Positions 50,161 to 61,465 of a stretch of DNA of 64,000 nucleotides are shown piece by piece. Made by a program: the position numbers and the translations under genes. Below the pieces are notes generated by a model. That model did not search any database. It saw only the letters and a program-made list of their open reading frames with translations, and had not been told where the DNA came from. The stretch's first letter is position 1, and each line of letters starts with the position of its first letter. This stretch comes from Chinchilla lanigera (taxonomy: Eukaryota; Chordata; Mammalia; Rodentia; Chinchillidae). The stretch lies in contig NW_004955433.1 in the NCBI RefSeq assembly GCF_000276665.1, positions 14,431,558 through 14,495,557 of the forward strand, written 5' to 3'.

Positions 50161-51417
50161 TAATTTATAATAGTTTCTCCACTACTTTGTGATTTTGTAT
50201 GGTTTGTTTTACATTCCTTTTTAACACAACTCTTCCAACTTACCCCTTTTCTCTTCCTTGGGTTTCTTTCCTTCCAGTCCCTACTGGTCTGTCTCCTACC
50301 TCGCCTCAGAACTTCACTCCCCTCCGCTTCTCTTAGTTCCCAGTTGAGGAGCTCTGTTGATTCTCTCTCCTGAGCCCATTTTGTTAGTATTCTTTGCATC
50401 TAACCTCGTGGTTCAGACATGAGTACAAATAAATAGACTAGAATTGGCAGATAGGTGACTAATCACCCCTGATTAGCCCATAAATTGGATGTTCCGTTAT
50501 CTCTAATATAATTGAGATATGCTTTCTGGGGGTAGTATGGCCACGGAAAGAGAATTTTAATGTTGAATCATTTATTTTTGTTTGAAGCACCTCACAGGAA
50601 TGATGAGTGGAACCACAGTGTTGTTCGCTGTTGTGGGTGCGTTTCTTGGTGAGTGCTGTGGCATACTTCTTCAAACGTGTATCTGCGGATTTGAGCCCAG
50701 AAAGCACCCATTTTTTGAAGATGCTTAGTGCTCTGAAGTACTAAGGAGAAGTTCTTGGCACACAGTTGGCAGCGCAATAAATAGGGTAGTTAATTCCCAC
50801 TATTGTCATTCTGACCCTTACCTGATGCTGGAAGTCTGCCCCCACCACTCTCAACCGCAGTTTTTCTGCCATTGTTTGTTAGCCCAGGACTTGTCCTTAA
50901 GAACAATTCTTGTGACATTTTGTAGTGTCCTGCGTTGGTGCCACATCTTCGCCTGTGCCTTACTTGTTGCCAAGCTCAGAAAGCTGTATAAAATGTCCCT
51001 CCCAATCTCATTTCTGCTTGCCCAAGTCCTCTTTGCCTATGGCCCTCCATTGTCCCATGTTGAGGAGGAGGTCTGAGGAAGAGTTTTGAGCACCCTGTGG
51101 CTCACTTATCTACCCTTTTCTGGATAACTTTTAGCGCAATGACTCCTGCTCCCTTCTTCTCCGACTTTCTGATCCTTAGACCACTTGACTTTTGTGTTTA
51201 AGTTCACATCTGTGAACAAGAGGCAAAGATTTTTCTCTGGATTTTTCTCAACTCATACTAACTGATTAGAATGAGCTATTCTACTTGATTCTCAATGAAA
51301 AGAGCAAAACCAGGTGGAAAATTGTTTTTAAAATTAAAAAGAAAAGTTGGGGGAAGTCATTCCTCCAATATCTTTAGAATTCGTATTAGAAAAGCGTGCA
51401 GGAGCCTTCTTCCTAAC

Positions 51418-51448
51418 TGTGTGTGTGTGGTGTGTGTGTGTGTGTGTG
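51418..51448 (+). repeat. (GT)n microsatellite, interrupted
   Basis: GT units with one tgg interruption. Confidence 0.9.
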
Positions 51449-52205
51449 CTTGTTGTTCCCTTCTCACATTTTAGTAAATATTGAGTAAAATACAAACGTC
51501 CCATTTGTAGGAAAAGTATATTTGATTTTTTTAACAGTTCCTCAAAACTCATATATATTGATTTTGTCATTATAAATTATCTGCATTGCCAGATATAAAG
51601 CAGACAGTACTAATACAGTACTCTCTTGGTCCTACCTAATTAGATGTCAGTCTGACTGTAAATGAAATGAGTTTTTGGAAAGTGAGGTTAAGCTGAAAGG
51701 AAACCTTGTTTGCCGATTGAAGAACAGTAGGCTGAAAACCTGCATGATTCAGTGTCTCCATAGGTTGTTTTAATTTCCTTCTGTGAGGGTTTTGTCTCTA
51801 TTGTTCCTTCTCTCCTCTCTCCCTTTCTTTTTCCTTCCTTCCTCTGTTCCTCCCTCAGTCCCTTCCTTTCTTTTTTTCTTTTTGTTCTGAGTGCCTGTGT
51901 TTTGGCAGCTACTTGCACTGTTATCAGTAGACAGTAGCAAGGTCTGCTAGACTTTGCAGTGACTTTCAAAAGAAGCAGTTTAATCCCAGAAGGTTAATTT
52001 TCTTTTCCTGACTTGTCTCCTGCTATGAAAATATCAGTGTTTCTTAAAAAAATGAAAAAACATGGAATTTCTGTTTGTTGCATCTTAAGGTACCATTCAT
52101 CTTATAATCCATCATTATTTTATGTACTATAAGCAAAAAAATACTCCCATGACATGCAATCAATTATAATATATAGCCTAATTTTATAGGTTTTAAACTA
52201 TTTCA

Positions 52206-52309
52206 ATTTTTTTTTTTTTTTTTGGTTTTTCTCCGGTACTGGGAACCGAACTCACGACCTTGCGCTTGCCAGGCAGGCGCTTTTGCCGCTGAGCTAAATC
52301 CCCAGCCCC
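52206..52309 (-). mobile_element. ID SINE, CpG-retaining
   Basis: Antisense ID with T run; the core keeps CpGs (ccgaactcacgacc, ttgcgcttgccaggcaggcg), so it is among the youngest in the window. Confidence 0.95.
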
Positions 52310-52403
52310 AATTTTTTTTTTTTTTTTTTGGTACTGGGAATCGAACTCATGACCTCACACTTGCCAGGCAGGTGCTGTGCTGCTGAGCTAAATCTTCAGC
52401 CCC
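52310..52403 (-). mobile_element. ID SINE, adjacent older copy
   Basis: A second antisense ID directly beside the first, with more CpG decay (atgacctcacacttgcc); the younger one probably entered the T-rich tail of the older. Confidence 0.93.
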
Positions 52404-52439
52404 TCTAATTTCATAGGTTTTAAAAAGATGTTTGTCTTG

Positions 52440-52895
52440 GTGAGCACATGGAGAGATGTTCATACAACTAAAAACCACAATGAATTACTACCTCACATCC
52501 ATTAAGATGATTCCTATAATGAAGGAGAAACAGAAAATAGTAATTATTAGTAAGGATGTAGAGAAATTAGAACATTTGTGCACTGCTGGTAGGACTATAA
52601 ACTGGTGTACCTCTTACAGATACAGCGTATAGATTCCCCCAAAAACTAAAAATAGTATTGCCATATTATCCCAGCAGTTCTACTTCTGAGTGTATAGCCA
52701 GAAGAACTGAAGCAGGGACTCAAAGAAATATTTGTACACTCATGTTCACAGCAGCATTATTTATAAAAGGGAGGCAAACCTGACACATGTTACAACATGT
52801 ATGAATCTTGACATTACGCTAAATGAAATCGGCTACTCATAAAAAAGACAAAACAGTATGATTACACTTATTTTACCACAATTAAAAGGTTTTTA
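52440..52895 (+). mobile_element. Old L1 3' fragment with internal deletion
   Basis: Sense L1 ORF2 tail (tactacctcacatccattaa, cactgctggtaggactataa, tcacagcagcattatttata). The usual stretch after 'attatttata' is missing and replaced by a foreign 21-bp piece (see findings). Confidence 0.8.
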
Positions 52896-53102
52896 AGTGT
52901 CTTAGAATCAATGATATAGTAGGTGTGTTGCAACCAATTTTCAGTAAACTCTTTAAAGGATCATTTTAAAAATAGATTGTTGTTGCTTTACTTATAGGAA
53001 GTGGGAGGTTGGGAGGGGTGCTTTGCATTTGTTTTAGGTTTTCAAGGAAATCGTATTCTTTAGTTTTCATGTGGGTCATTGCTCTCTGTTCCCCTCTGGC
53101 AG

Positions 53103-53231
53103 ACCTTTGGCATGGCTGAGGAGTATCATCGAGAGTCAATGCTGGTCGAGTGGGAGCAAGTGAAACAGCGAATTCTGCACACACTGCTGGCGTCAGGAGA
53201 AGATGCCCTTGACTTTACTCAAGAAATTGAG
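53103..53231 (+). CDS. NUP93: NUP93 internal coding exon (about residues 121-163)
   Basis: This 129-bp exon, phase 0 at both ends, encodes [20 protein letters not shown] and then [20 protein letters not shown] followed by E-I-E. It matches Nup93 residues about 121-163. The acceptor tctgttcccctctggcag is strong. The donor is GAG followed by gtagtt, which lacks the usual G at +5 and is weak. Codon 162 reads ATT (Ile), where I remember Ser (AGT) in human and mouse; this is a single-base change three codons from the end. Reading past the donor gives 14 more sense codons before a stop at about 53262-53264, so intron retention would truncate the protein. The segment is the helical linker that binds Nup188 or Nup205 in the inner ring. 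Confidence 0.96.
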
Positions 53232-54289
53232 GTAGTTTACTTGCAAGAGATAAAACAAAAATAAAAATGTGGAGTCAAAGAATGTTTATCCACTTGGCTA
53301 GTGGCATTCTGCCCAGTCGATCGCCACCTCCCCATGAAACACTCGGCTTACTTGGCTCGAATTCATGATGCCACATTTGCCTGCATTTCCCTCCACTATC
53401 TCTGGCTGCTTCTGCTTAGTCTCCTGTTCTGCATTTTCCTCAGACTTTCTGACCTCTGCATGTTTGATTTCCCTTGGGCTTAGTTTTGATTTCTTTTTTC
53501 TGTCCTAATCAGTGCCCTATTGATTTTAAATTTGTGGCTTTGAACACTGTCTACATCTGGAAGATTCTCAAATTTGAATCAGAAATCCTGAGCCCCACAC
53601 TTACTGAAGTAGTTTCCTTCTTGGATGTCTCATAGGCATCCCAAGATAAATATGTTCAGAATCAAGTCATGATAGCAATCCCTGCTCACTCCACCTTCTT
53701 TTCTCACAGAGGTCCCATCTTTATAAATGGCAATTCTGATATTTCAGTTTTTCAGATTAAAAAAAGCCTGAGATTCATTTCTATTCCCTTTGCCTTTCTT
53801 AACTCAGCCTATCTCACATGTTGGCAAATCACTTAACTCTACCTTTAAAGTATACCCACAATCCGCCACTCCTCACCATGTCCACTGTTAACACTGGAGT
53901 CTAGACCACTGTCATTTGTTGCTTGGGTTGTTGAACTCATTTGCTGATTGGTTGTGAGTCACTCAATCTAGCCTTTGCTCACGGTGCCAGGATTATACTA
54001 GCTCTTGACTTCCAGAAAGCGAGGGTTGTTGGGGCCATTTTACAGCCTGTCAGCCACACTGGTTTCCCTGCATCTGACCTTATATACCGCTACAATCTCA
54101 ATGCAGCAGCTAGAGTGATACTATTACACAGTTTATATTTCTGTCACTGCACTGTTCAGAGCCTTCCATTGATCTGAGTCTCACTTGCAGTGAAAACAGC
54201 TCTTCACCATGACATGTAAGTCTAAATGACCTAGTCTTATTGCTAAGTTTAATTCTACATTACTGCCCCCAACTCCTATTTTTTGATTT

Positions 54290-54538
54290 TGGGGGTTTTT
54301 TGGTTTTTTGGTTTTTTGTTTTTTGGTGGTACTCGGTACTGAATACGAGCCTTTACACATGTTAGGGAAGTGCTGCACTTTTGAGACACATTTTCAGATA
54401 TTTTTTTTTTTTTAATTCTTTTTATCTCTTGAGACAAGTTCTCATTAAGTTGCCCAGGCTAGACTAGAACTTGTGATTCACCTGCCTCAGCCTCCCAAGT
54501 AGCTGGGATTATTGGGGCATGCCACCATGCCTTGGCTT
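54290..54538 (-). mobile_element. B4-like SINE
   Basis: Antisense ID-like part (ggtactcggtactgaatacg) followed by an antisense B1 part (gagacaagttctcattaagt ... gccaccatgccttgg). Confidence 0.72.
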
Positions 54539-54737
54539 TTCCTTGTTCTTCTTCTATCTACACAGGCTCTTTATCGGTTCTTTGAACACACTGGCATTCT
54601 CTTAGAATGTTCCTCCTAAATGACTTGTGGTTATCTCCTGATTTCCCATCCTTCTGGTGTTGACCCAGTACCATCTTAATGAGGCCTCCTGAGTCCTTGA
54701 TATTTTACACATTCCTTCCTTCATGTATTTATTTTAC

Positions 54738-54910
54738 TTTTTTGGTGCTGCGGATTGAACCCAAGGCCTTCTAGCACTTCTCCTATGTGCAATAGTGTGT
54801 GCTTTATGTCTTTATATTGTTTTCTTGATTGGGTTTTTGTTTTTTTGAGACAGGGTCTCACTATGTAGTAGAGGCTGGTCTTGAACTCATTATGTAGCCC
54901 AAGCTGGCTA
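54738..54910 (-). mobile_element. ID-like plus B1 fragment
   Basis: 'ggtgctgcggattgaaccca' is followed by 'gagacagggtctcactatgt', both antisense; B4-like but broken in the middle. Confidence 0.6.
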
Positions 54911-55203
54911 CTATGTTTTTATATTATATACTGTGTTTCTCATGGAAGATTGTAAGCTCTATAAAGGTAAGAATTTTTGTTTGGTTTATTGCTATATTCT
55001 TAGTACCTAGAAGAGTCTCGAACACAGTAGATGCTCAATAAATATTTACTAAATGACTAATTTGGCTCTGGCTAACTTTGTACCAACTGGAGTATTAGAG
55101 AAATGGTAAAAAAAAATTGTTTTTTTTTTTAGAATGGGAAAAATAGTCTTAATTTTAAGTATTCGTTGGCTACACTGCTAACTTGAGGATTTTCTCCTTT
55201 TCT

Positions 55204-55352
55204 TCTTGTCTTTTTGACTCAGGGTTTTGCTATGTAGTTGAGGCTGGCCTTGAACTCACTTTGTAGCCCAGGTTGCCCTCAAATATGCAGCAATCTTCCT
55301 GCCTTAGTCTCCCAAGTGCTGGAATTACAGACGTGTGCCACCATGCCTGGCA
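55204..55352 (-). mobile_element. B1 SINE
   Basis: Antisense B1 (gaggctggccttgaactcac, gtgtgccaccatgcctggca). Confidence 0.9.
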
Positions 55353-55382
55353 GGATTTTCTTCTTTTTAAAAACTTAAAGTT

Positions 55383-55494
55383 GGGGCTGGGGATTTAGCT
55401 CAGCGGCAAAAACGCCTGCCTGGCATGCGCAAGGTCGTGAGTTCGGTTCCCGGTACCGGAGAAAAAACCAAAAAAAAAAAAAAAAAAACAACAA
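55383..55494 (+). mobile_element. ID SINE, youngest-looking, with perfect target duplication
   Basis: Intact A box (tagctcagcgg) and B box (gagttcggttccc), CpGs retained, 'ggtaccggag' then a 30-bp A tail. Flanked by identical aaaaacttaaagtt at 55369-55382 and 55495-55508. Confidence 0.97.
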
Positions 55495-55620
55495 AAAAAC
55501 TTAAAGTTTATAAAAAGCAATCCCTTTATGTGGCTCAAGAATTAAACCATCCTGTCTCCAAATACCCCATTCCTTTGCCTCTTTGTCTCTTCTATCAGTA
55601 ATCACTATGTCTTTGTATCT

Positions 55621-55688
55621 GTGGTGGTGGGGTGCTAGTGATCAAACCCAGGCTTTCATGCATGCTAGGTAAGTACTCTACCAGCCCA
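55621..55688 (-). mobile_element. Degraded ID-like SINE
   Basis: Antisense 'ctagtgatcaaacccaggct' and 'gctaggtaagtactctacca'. Confidence 0.65.
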
Positions 55689-55949
55689 GTTATTACTACT
55701 TTCTTATATTAATTCTTTCTAACATTTTATATAAGTAAAAGTATATGAGACAATATGTCCCTGAGTCTTCTTTCACAAAAGTTAGCTGTGTGTTCTGTTT
55801 TACATCTTTCTTTTTGCCTTCTTTGTGTCCTGAGGATCTGCCCTTTGAGGAATTTTGAGGCTGTATCTAGGATCAGAGGAAAGAGTGTCTTGCTTTTATC
55901 TGTAATGTGTGCCCTTTTGCCTGCCATACATGTATCATCTGGTCTGGGG

Positions 55950-56110
55950 GAGGGGACAGTCCTGGACTTCAAATCGTGGCTCCAGCAATGACTGTTCTGA
56001 GGCCTTGTCCAAGTTAAGAACCTTCAGGTTCTTCACTGGTAAAATGGCTTTACCAGGGCAAATCAGTGATAATGTAAAGGACCTGGCCTATAATGGCATT
56101 GTTACAAAAA
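55950..56110 (+). mobile_element. MIR-like SINE
   Basis: Contains 'ggacttcaaatcgtggctcc', 'ttcttcactggtaaaatggc' and 'gtaaaggacctggcctataa', the whole MIR order. Confidence 0.75.
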
Positions 56111-56959
56111 TGATAGTGTTAAGTGTTTTTAAAAAGTAGACTCAGGTAATTTGGAGGTGGAGATTAAAATGGCAGTGTTACAAAAATGATAGTGTTAAGT
56201 ATTTTTTTGGAATATTACCAATGCTTCCTCATACATCTTTTTCCTAGAACTTGTTCTTGGGTAGCTAGCATTCTTTTGTATACTGAGATAGGAAAACCGA
56301 GGCTCAGTGAACTATGTAATATGCTAATGAGGCTCAGGACTGTTGACTTCTAGGTTGTTCTCTATTGAAGTCTGGGTCAAATAATGCTGGGTTGGCAGTT
56401 CAGGGTGCCTGCAAGTAACATCACACATCTTAACCTCTACAAATTTTCTCCTGATTTAAAAAAAGTTATTCGAGTAGATTAGTTCCCAGCGTCTTGAGAT
56501 ATTGCTCCTTGAGGACCCTGCCCTATATTTCTTAGACGCATAGACTTCAGACTCAAATCAGAGTCAGAGAAAGAACCAATGTAAAAGCCCCTTAAACAGC
56601 CTAGTGTTTCTTCTTGATTGTAATTCCGGGCAAATAACTAGAACAACTTATAGTTTAATAAACTTTATTTTTTAAAAATTGTGTTAATAGGTTGTATTCT
56701 GCATAGGGATTTGGAAGTAATTATAAATTGCAAATGAGATGTTCTTTCTTGATTGCTTTTCCCTTAAAAATAGGCCCTTCTATTTATTAGACTCTTCTTC
56801 CGTGACCTCCAGTCCCCTTGGAAAGGAGTTATTGACACCTCATTATTCTGTTAGGACACCCAGCGCAGTGAACAGTACTGCTGCAAAAGCTGGCAGGTAA
56901 TGGAAACAGGTCTCTCTGCAGGTTATCCAGGGAATTAGCATTTTATGGAAACCTTTAAG

Positions 56960-57500
56960 TTTTATTGTTTTTAGCTTTTTTCCTGAAGTATAACATATAT
57001 ACAGAAAAGTGAACATTGTAAATTTACAACTCAGTAAATTATCACAAATGGAATACATCTAGATGAAGAAGGAGAACATTTCCAGCGCTCCAGCAGCAAC
57101 CCCATTTGTACTTGTTTCTAATCTCTAACCTCCAACCAACAGCAGTGGAACCACTGTCCTGGCTTCTAACATCAAAGATTCATTTTGCCTGTTTCTGAAC
57201 TTTGTGGAAACGGAGTCATGTAACATGTACCCTTGTTTGTGGCTTCTCTTGTGTAATACTCTGTTTTGTTGCATGTAAACCACGCATTCTCTTGACTGAA
57301 CAGTACTGCTGCAGTTTGTTTATCCATTCTAGTGTTCATAGACAAGTGATTTTCCATAATGATTCTTACCACTGTGTCCTCCCACCAGCAGTATGTGAAA
57401 ATTCCATTTGTCTCATGTCCTTGCCACACTTGGTGTTTCCTGTCTTTTTGAGTTTAAGTTTTCGGAGCCTGTGTGGGACCCTGTGTGTTTAGAGGCTTTT
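56960..57500 (-). mobile_element. Old antisense L1 fragment
   Basis: Typical antisense L1M text: 'gaagtataacatatatacag', 'gtaaatttacaactcagtaa', 'tttgtggaaacggagtcatg', 'tttatccattctagtgttca'. Confidence 0.7.
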
Positions 57501-58271
57501 TTCATATAATTTCCTTCAAAGTGATAGAAAGGTAATATTGTCTCCACTTAGTCCACCATCTGCATAAAAGACCACACAGTGAAAAGGACAGAAGGCAGGC
57601 ATTGGAATTCAGCAGGCCTTGGATTCGTGAACCTTGATGCCTCATTATGAAAAGCCTTTCTTGAATAACTGTTGTAAGGACCGTAGAACATATCTAAAGT
57701 CCCCATATAAAGTACATACTCTGCACATCCTAACAATATTCGTGTGACTGTTAATATTTGATAAGTTTGACCTTCATTTACTTATGTTCATATGAAACTT
57801 TCTAAGGTGTTTTCAAGTACTATTAGGAATGAAATATCTTTAGGCATAAAAGAGGAACTATAACTTGATATACAATAAGTCATGTTCTTTTCTGAGCATC
57901 TTATTATCAAGAATAGGTTGTTAAAATGCAAAGGATCATTAGGTAGAAAGCTTCAGGTCACTTTGAGCTGACCTTAAATTTGAAGGAAAATGTCCAGATT
58001 TGTATATTTAATATAAAAAGAGGCCCAAGCCTTGAGAATATTTTTTAAAGCAAAAATGGACAAAGATAATGATGGTTCCTGAACTGTCTCCCCAAAGCCA
58101 TCTGGTAGTAGAAGAACAAAGATTAATATTTGTTTCTGGAAAATTTTAATAAAGGAAATGATACTTCAGTAGTATAAAGTAATTTTGGAAATGCTCTTAG
58201 GATATTATTGAAGAGATATAACTAGGAAAGAATTGAAAGATTGTTAATAACTTAATCAAGTTGAAGTCTGA

Positions 58272-58437
58272 AGCTGAGTGTAGTGGTATACACCTGTAAT
58301 CCCTGCATTTGGGAGGCTGAGGCAGGAGGATTGCTACAAGTTCGAGACCAACCTGGGCTACAAAGTGAGCTCAAGGCCATCCTGAACTGCATAGTGAGAT
58401 CCTGTCTCAAAAAGACAAAAAGAAGAAAAAAAAAAAA
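58272..58437 (+). mobile_element. B1 SINE
   Basis: Sense B1 with A tail (gaggctgaggcaggaggatt, gagatcctgtctcaaaaaga). Confidence 0.92.
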
Positions 58438-59339
58438 TGTTACAGTCTGAATAAAAATGATGTACTTTAAAACAAGACTTATGACTATAAGCCCTTGTAT
58501 CCTGTTTCTTGCATCTTGTCAGCTTTAGGAAGAACTTCCTTACTTTCATTGATTACAAGACAGGATGGAGGGCTTGAGCAGCATGGATATCTTTAATATG
58601 TTCATGACAGGGCCGTGCATGCATGACTGTTCCACTGGGTGGCTTGAACCATGCAATGGGACAATTGCATGCTGCCTGATGGGACAGTCTTGTATGTACT
58701 ACCCATGGTTCAAGCTGCTAGGAATGTGTTAATTAATGTATCATAGCCAACTTTTAAAATGGTATTTATTTAAAGGTAAATTTAGCTACCACAGCTTCTG
58801 GTAGCTGTGTTGGTGTTGGATACAGGCAATGCGTGGGTGATCCCTTAATGTATTATTTAGAAAGTAACTCAAGCAGAAGGCTCACTAGAAAAGGTAACTA
58901 CTTTAATTATAGATAATGATGACAGTCCACTCTGAGATATGTGAACTGCTCACTATATGTTGAACAGCATCTAATTTTGGTAATGGACTTAATGTCATAT
59001 TTCATCAATTGTAGTCACACATCTTTCCTACACTCTTAACATCTCTGAAATCAAGATATGTCTCAAATTCAGTGGTACGTGACAGCATATTTTTCTTTCC
59101 TACTGGTATATAAAGTATATTCTTACAATAAATAATGTATGAAATTTGATGAAATACAGTGTAGAGTGACAAGAGTTTGAATTTGAAAACCCCGGAATAG
59201 ATGATTCTAAGCTATATTTTTGATTCTCTGGCAGTTTCCTAGGAGTTAGGACTGGTTCACATTTTGGAGTTAAGAAGGATTTCAAGGATACAAAAAACCA
59301 AATTCAGTAGGTTTCTCAGTTTACTAACATACTGTATCA

Positions 59340-59855
59340 CACACAAATGTCTTCACATCTGGTGCACTATTTTTTTTGTTAGTATATCTTTGTGATGCAT
59401 ACATTCATTGTGGGAATTTGGTACATGTATATATCACATCTTAATCCTATATACTTCCCCTTGCTCTCCGCTCTCTATCCCTTTCCCATTTGAAGATCTC
59501 TCTCCATTTCCTATTTTATATTACTCTAATTTATTTATATTTGGATTTCTCATAGAAGAGAAAGCATGTATATTTAAGCTTGTGTATCCAGGGGCTGAGG
59601 ATTTAGCTCAGTGGCAGAAACGCCTGCCTGGCAAGCGCAAGATCACGGGTTCGATTCCTGGTACCAGAAGAAAAACAAAAACAAAAGCAAACAAACAAAA
59701 AAACCCAATAAGCTTGTGTATCTGATTTATTTCACTCAACATTATGGATTCAAGGTACATCCATTTTCTACAAATGACACATTTTTCTTTCTTCATAGCA
59801 GAATAGTATTCCACTGTGTATAAATACCACATTTTCTTTATCCATTCATCTGTGT
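59340..59855 (-). mobile_element. Old L1 3' end (outer element of the nest)
   Basis: The - strand encodes the L1 ORF2 C-terminus (MWYLYTVEYYSAMKKEKCVI, WMYLESIMLSEI) and 3' UTR. It resumes at about 62085 beyond the younger L1 and continues to the window end. Confidence 0.8.
59589..59708 (+). mobile_element. ID SINE with perfect target duplication
   Basis: Complete ID with A/C tail, flanked by identical taagcttgtgtatc at 59575-59588 and 59709-59722; it lies inside the old L1. Confidence 0.96.
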
Positions 59856-60476
59856 TTTTTAAAATTGTTTATTGGTATGTTTTAGATATACCTAATGATC
59901 GTATTCATCATAGGAAATTTGATCCTGTACATTTTGATTCTTTTTTTTCCCCAATCCCCTCTTCTCCCTGCAACTTCTCTTTGCTGCCCTATTTACAAAA
60001 CTTTGCTTGCATTTTATCTTTTTTTAATCCTTTTTTTCTTTTCTTCCTTTCTCACTTCCCCTACTCTAGGTGCTCTTTCCTTTTGAACAGTTTCCTCCCG
60101 TCTCACAGTATCTGTTGTACATTTTGGTCCTTGTTTGTTCTTTCAGTTTCTCTTACCAGGGAGACCGTGCAGTGTTTACACATGAGTGACTTATTTCACT
60201 TGAGAGTACAGTCTCAAGTTGCATCTATTTACCTAGAAATGCCTCAAGTTTATTTTTGTTATGGCTGAGTAGTATTCCAGTGTATACAAAGACCACATCT
60301 TTTTTATCCATTCCTCAATTAATGGGCATTGGGGTTGTTCCCAGTATTTAGCTATTACAAACTGTGCTGCTATAAATGTGGGTGCACATATATTGCTGTG
60401 ATATGAAGTATTTAATTCTTCTAGGAAGATACCCAGAAGGGGAGTAGCTGTGTCAAATGGGACTTCTAATCCTAGG
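59856..60476 (-). mobile_element. Younger L1, 3' part
   Basis: Same subfamily as 1417-3295: pyrimidine-rich segment at 59940-60115, ORF2 C-terminal sequence (MWSLYTLEYYSAITK) and upstream ORF2. It is interrupted at 60477 by the RTRAF pseudogene and resumes at about 61466. Confidence 0.8.
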
Positions 60477-61465
60477 TTTGTTTGTTTTTTTTCCACTTTC
60501 TTAAATTTCATTTAAAAAAAAAAAGTAACCATGGTGGTAAATTTCTAGAACATAGTCAGTTTTCTGGAATTTCTCCCTCCAAAGTGAGATTTGACTTCCA
60601 AATACATGCCAGAAATGTATAGTTCCCAACTGTACTAAGTAGGTAAGAGGCTGAAGTCTAAAGTGTTCATCTTCCAGCTCTCCCCAGTCTGCAGTCTGTC
60701 TGGGTCAGCAGTAATTGCCTGAATAGCTACTATGGCTTCATTAATTTTTATCTGTAACTCTGAGTTCTTCTATATGTAGACTTTGAGCAGCTTAAGAACT
60801 GCGTCTCCTGTGCCCAAATCAAGAATATGTTTGTTTAAAGCAACAGGCAAACCCTCTTTTGTTTGATTTGCCTTAGCAAATGCATGCTGTTAGGAGCTTC
60901 TGAACCAAAATGCAAATTGCCTTAAGCATTAGCAGGTAGTCATCATGGAGCTGAATCTGAAGGTCCTTAGCCAAAGCCATTATACCAGCCTTCAAATCAG
61001 AATTATTTACATCCACATTGATCAGTGGCTCTGCACTTTTAGTTGCATTGTCAATATTTTTTGCATTATGAGGTGTTAAGTCTTTGTATTTTTCAGCATT
61101 ATCTCCATATTCAAGTCTAACAGCTAAACCAAGAAGCCTGTCAATTGCTTCTTGTCAATCCTGAGTCTTGAAAGGACAGTCAACATCTCTGAGATACTTT
61201 TGAAAGAACTTGGGCCAGTCACTGCTGGGGATGTTTCTTAAATTACCTCTGTCTTCAATCTTGTAGTGTCTGCTTTTCTGGTCTTCAACCCAAACAATAA
61301 AGTTTCTAAATTTTGTTTCAACTTTGCAGTTGAAGCTGGCAGGGTCGTGGTAGTTGAGAGCTGTCTGCTTGTGTTGAACATGGTCCCTGCTTCTCACTTG
61401 GGTCCCCTGAACCTCTGGCAGGAGAGTCTGTTCAGGCACTGATGATACAGAGAGAGAATCGTAGT
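60477..61465 (-). pseudogene. RTRAF: Processed pseudogene of RTRAF (C14orf166/hCLE)
   Basis: Read on the - strand, this is an intronless copy of the RNA transcription, translation and transport factor mRNA. Recognisable peptides include FRNFIVWVEDQK, HYKIEDRGNLRNI, SSDWPKFFQKYLRDV and, further on, sequence equivalent to the family's C-terminus (HIEELR...TKINEAIVA). The ATG equivalent is at 61379-61381 and the stop equivalent at 60667-60669. Inactivating changes are visible: a one-base deletion just after the ATG, a CGA-to-TGA stop at 61155-61157, and a deletion of about 18 bp near the C-terminal third. A T-rich run at 60477-60492 on the + strand is the remnant poly(A) tail, and just inside it aagaaa looks like a decayed AATAAA signal. 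It sits inside a - strand L1, whose sequence resumes on both sides. An open frame running in from the L1 on the 5' side is chance read-through. It is not expected to make protein. Confidence 0.92.

Larger units (their letters stand above)
48369..53102 (+). other. NUP93: 4.7-kb NUP93 intron
   Basis: The intron runs from donor gtaaga at 48369 to acceptor cag at 53102. Apart from two back-to-back ID SINEs (52206-52403), an old L1 3' fragment (52440-52895), a GT-rich tract (51418-51448) and a pyrimidine-rich run (51780-51890), it is mostly unique. The block at about 49310-50160 has the texture of conserved non-coding DNA. Confidence 0.9.
53290..55065 (+). mobile_element. Ancient L2-like LINE, interrupted by SINEs
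   Basis: Ordered remnants of a long old LINE: 'tcttggatgtctcataggca' near 53620, 'actctacctttaaagtatac' near 53840, 'gcagctagagtgatactatt' near 54108, 'cttctggtgttgacccagta' near 54652 and a 3' end 'gatgctcaataaatatttac' near 55030. B4- and B1-type SINEs at 54290-54538 and 54738-54910 interrupt it. No usable frame remains. Confidence 0.65.

Noticed and set aside
55383..55494. tRNA gene
   Set aside because: The A and B boxes belong to an ID SINE with A tail and target duplication, not a foldable tRNA.
59816..60268. 150-codon + strand open frame
   Set aside because: It runs through antisense L1 and a pyrimidine-rich segment; low-complexity F/L/S composition.
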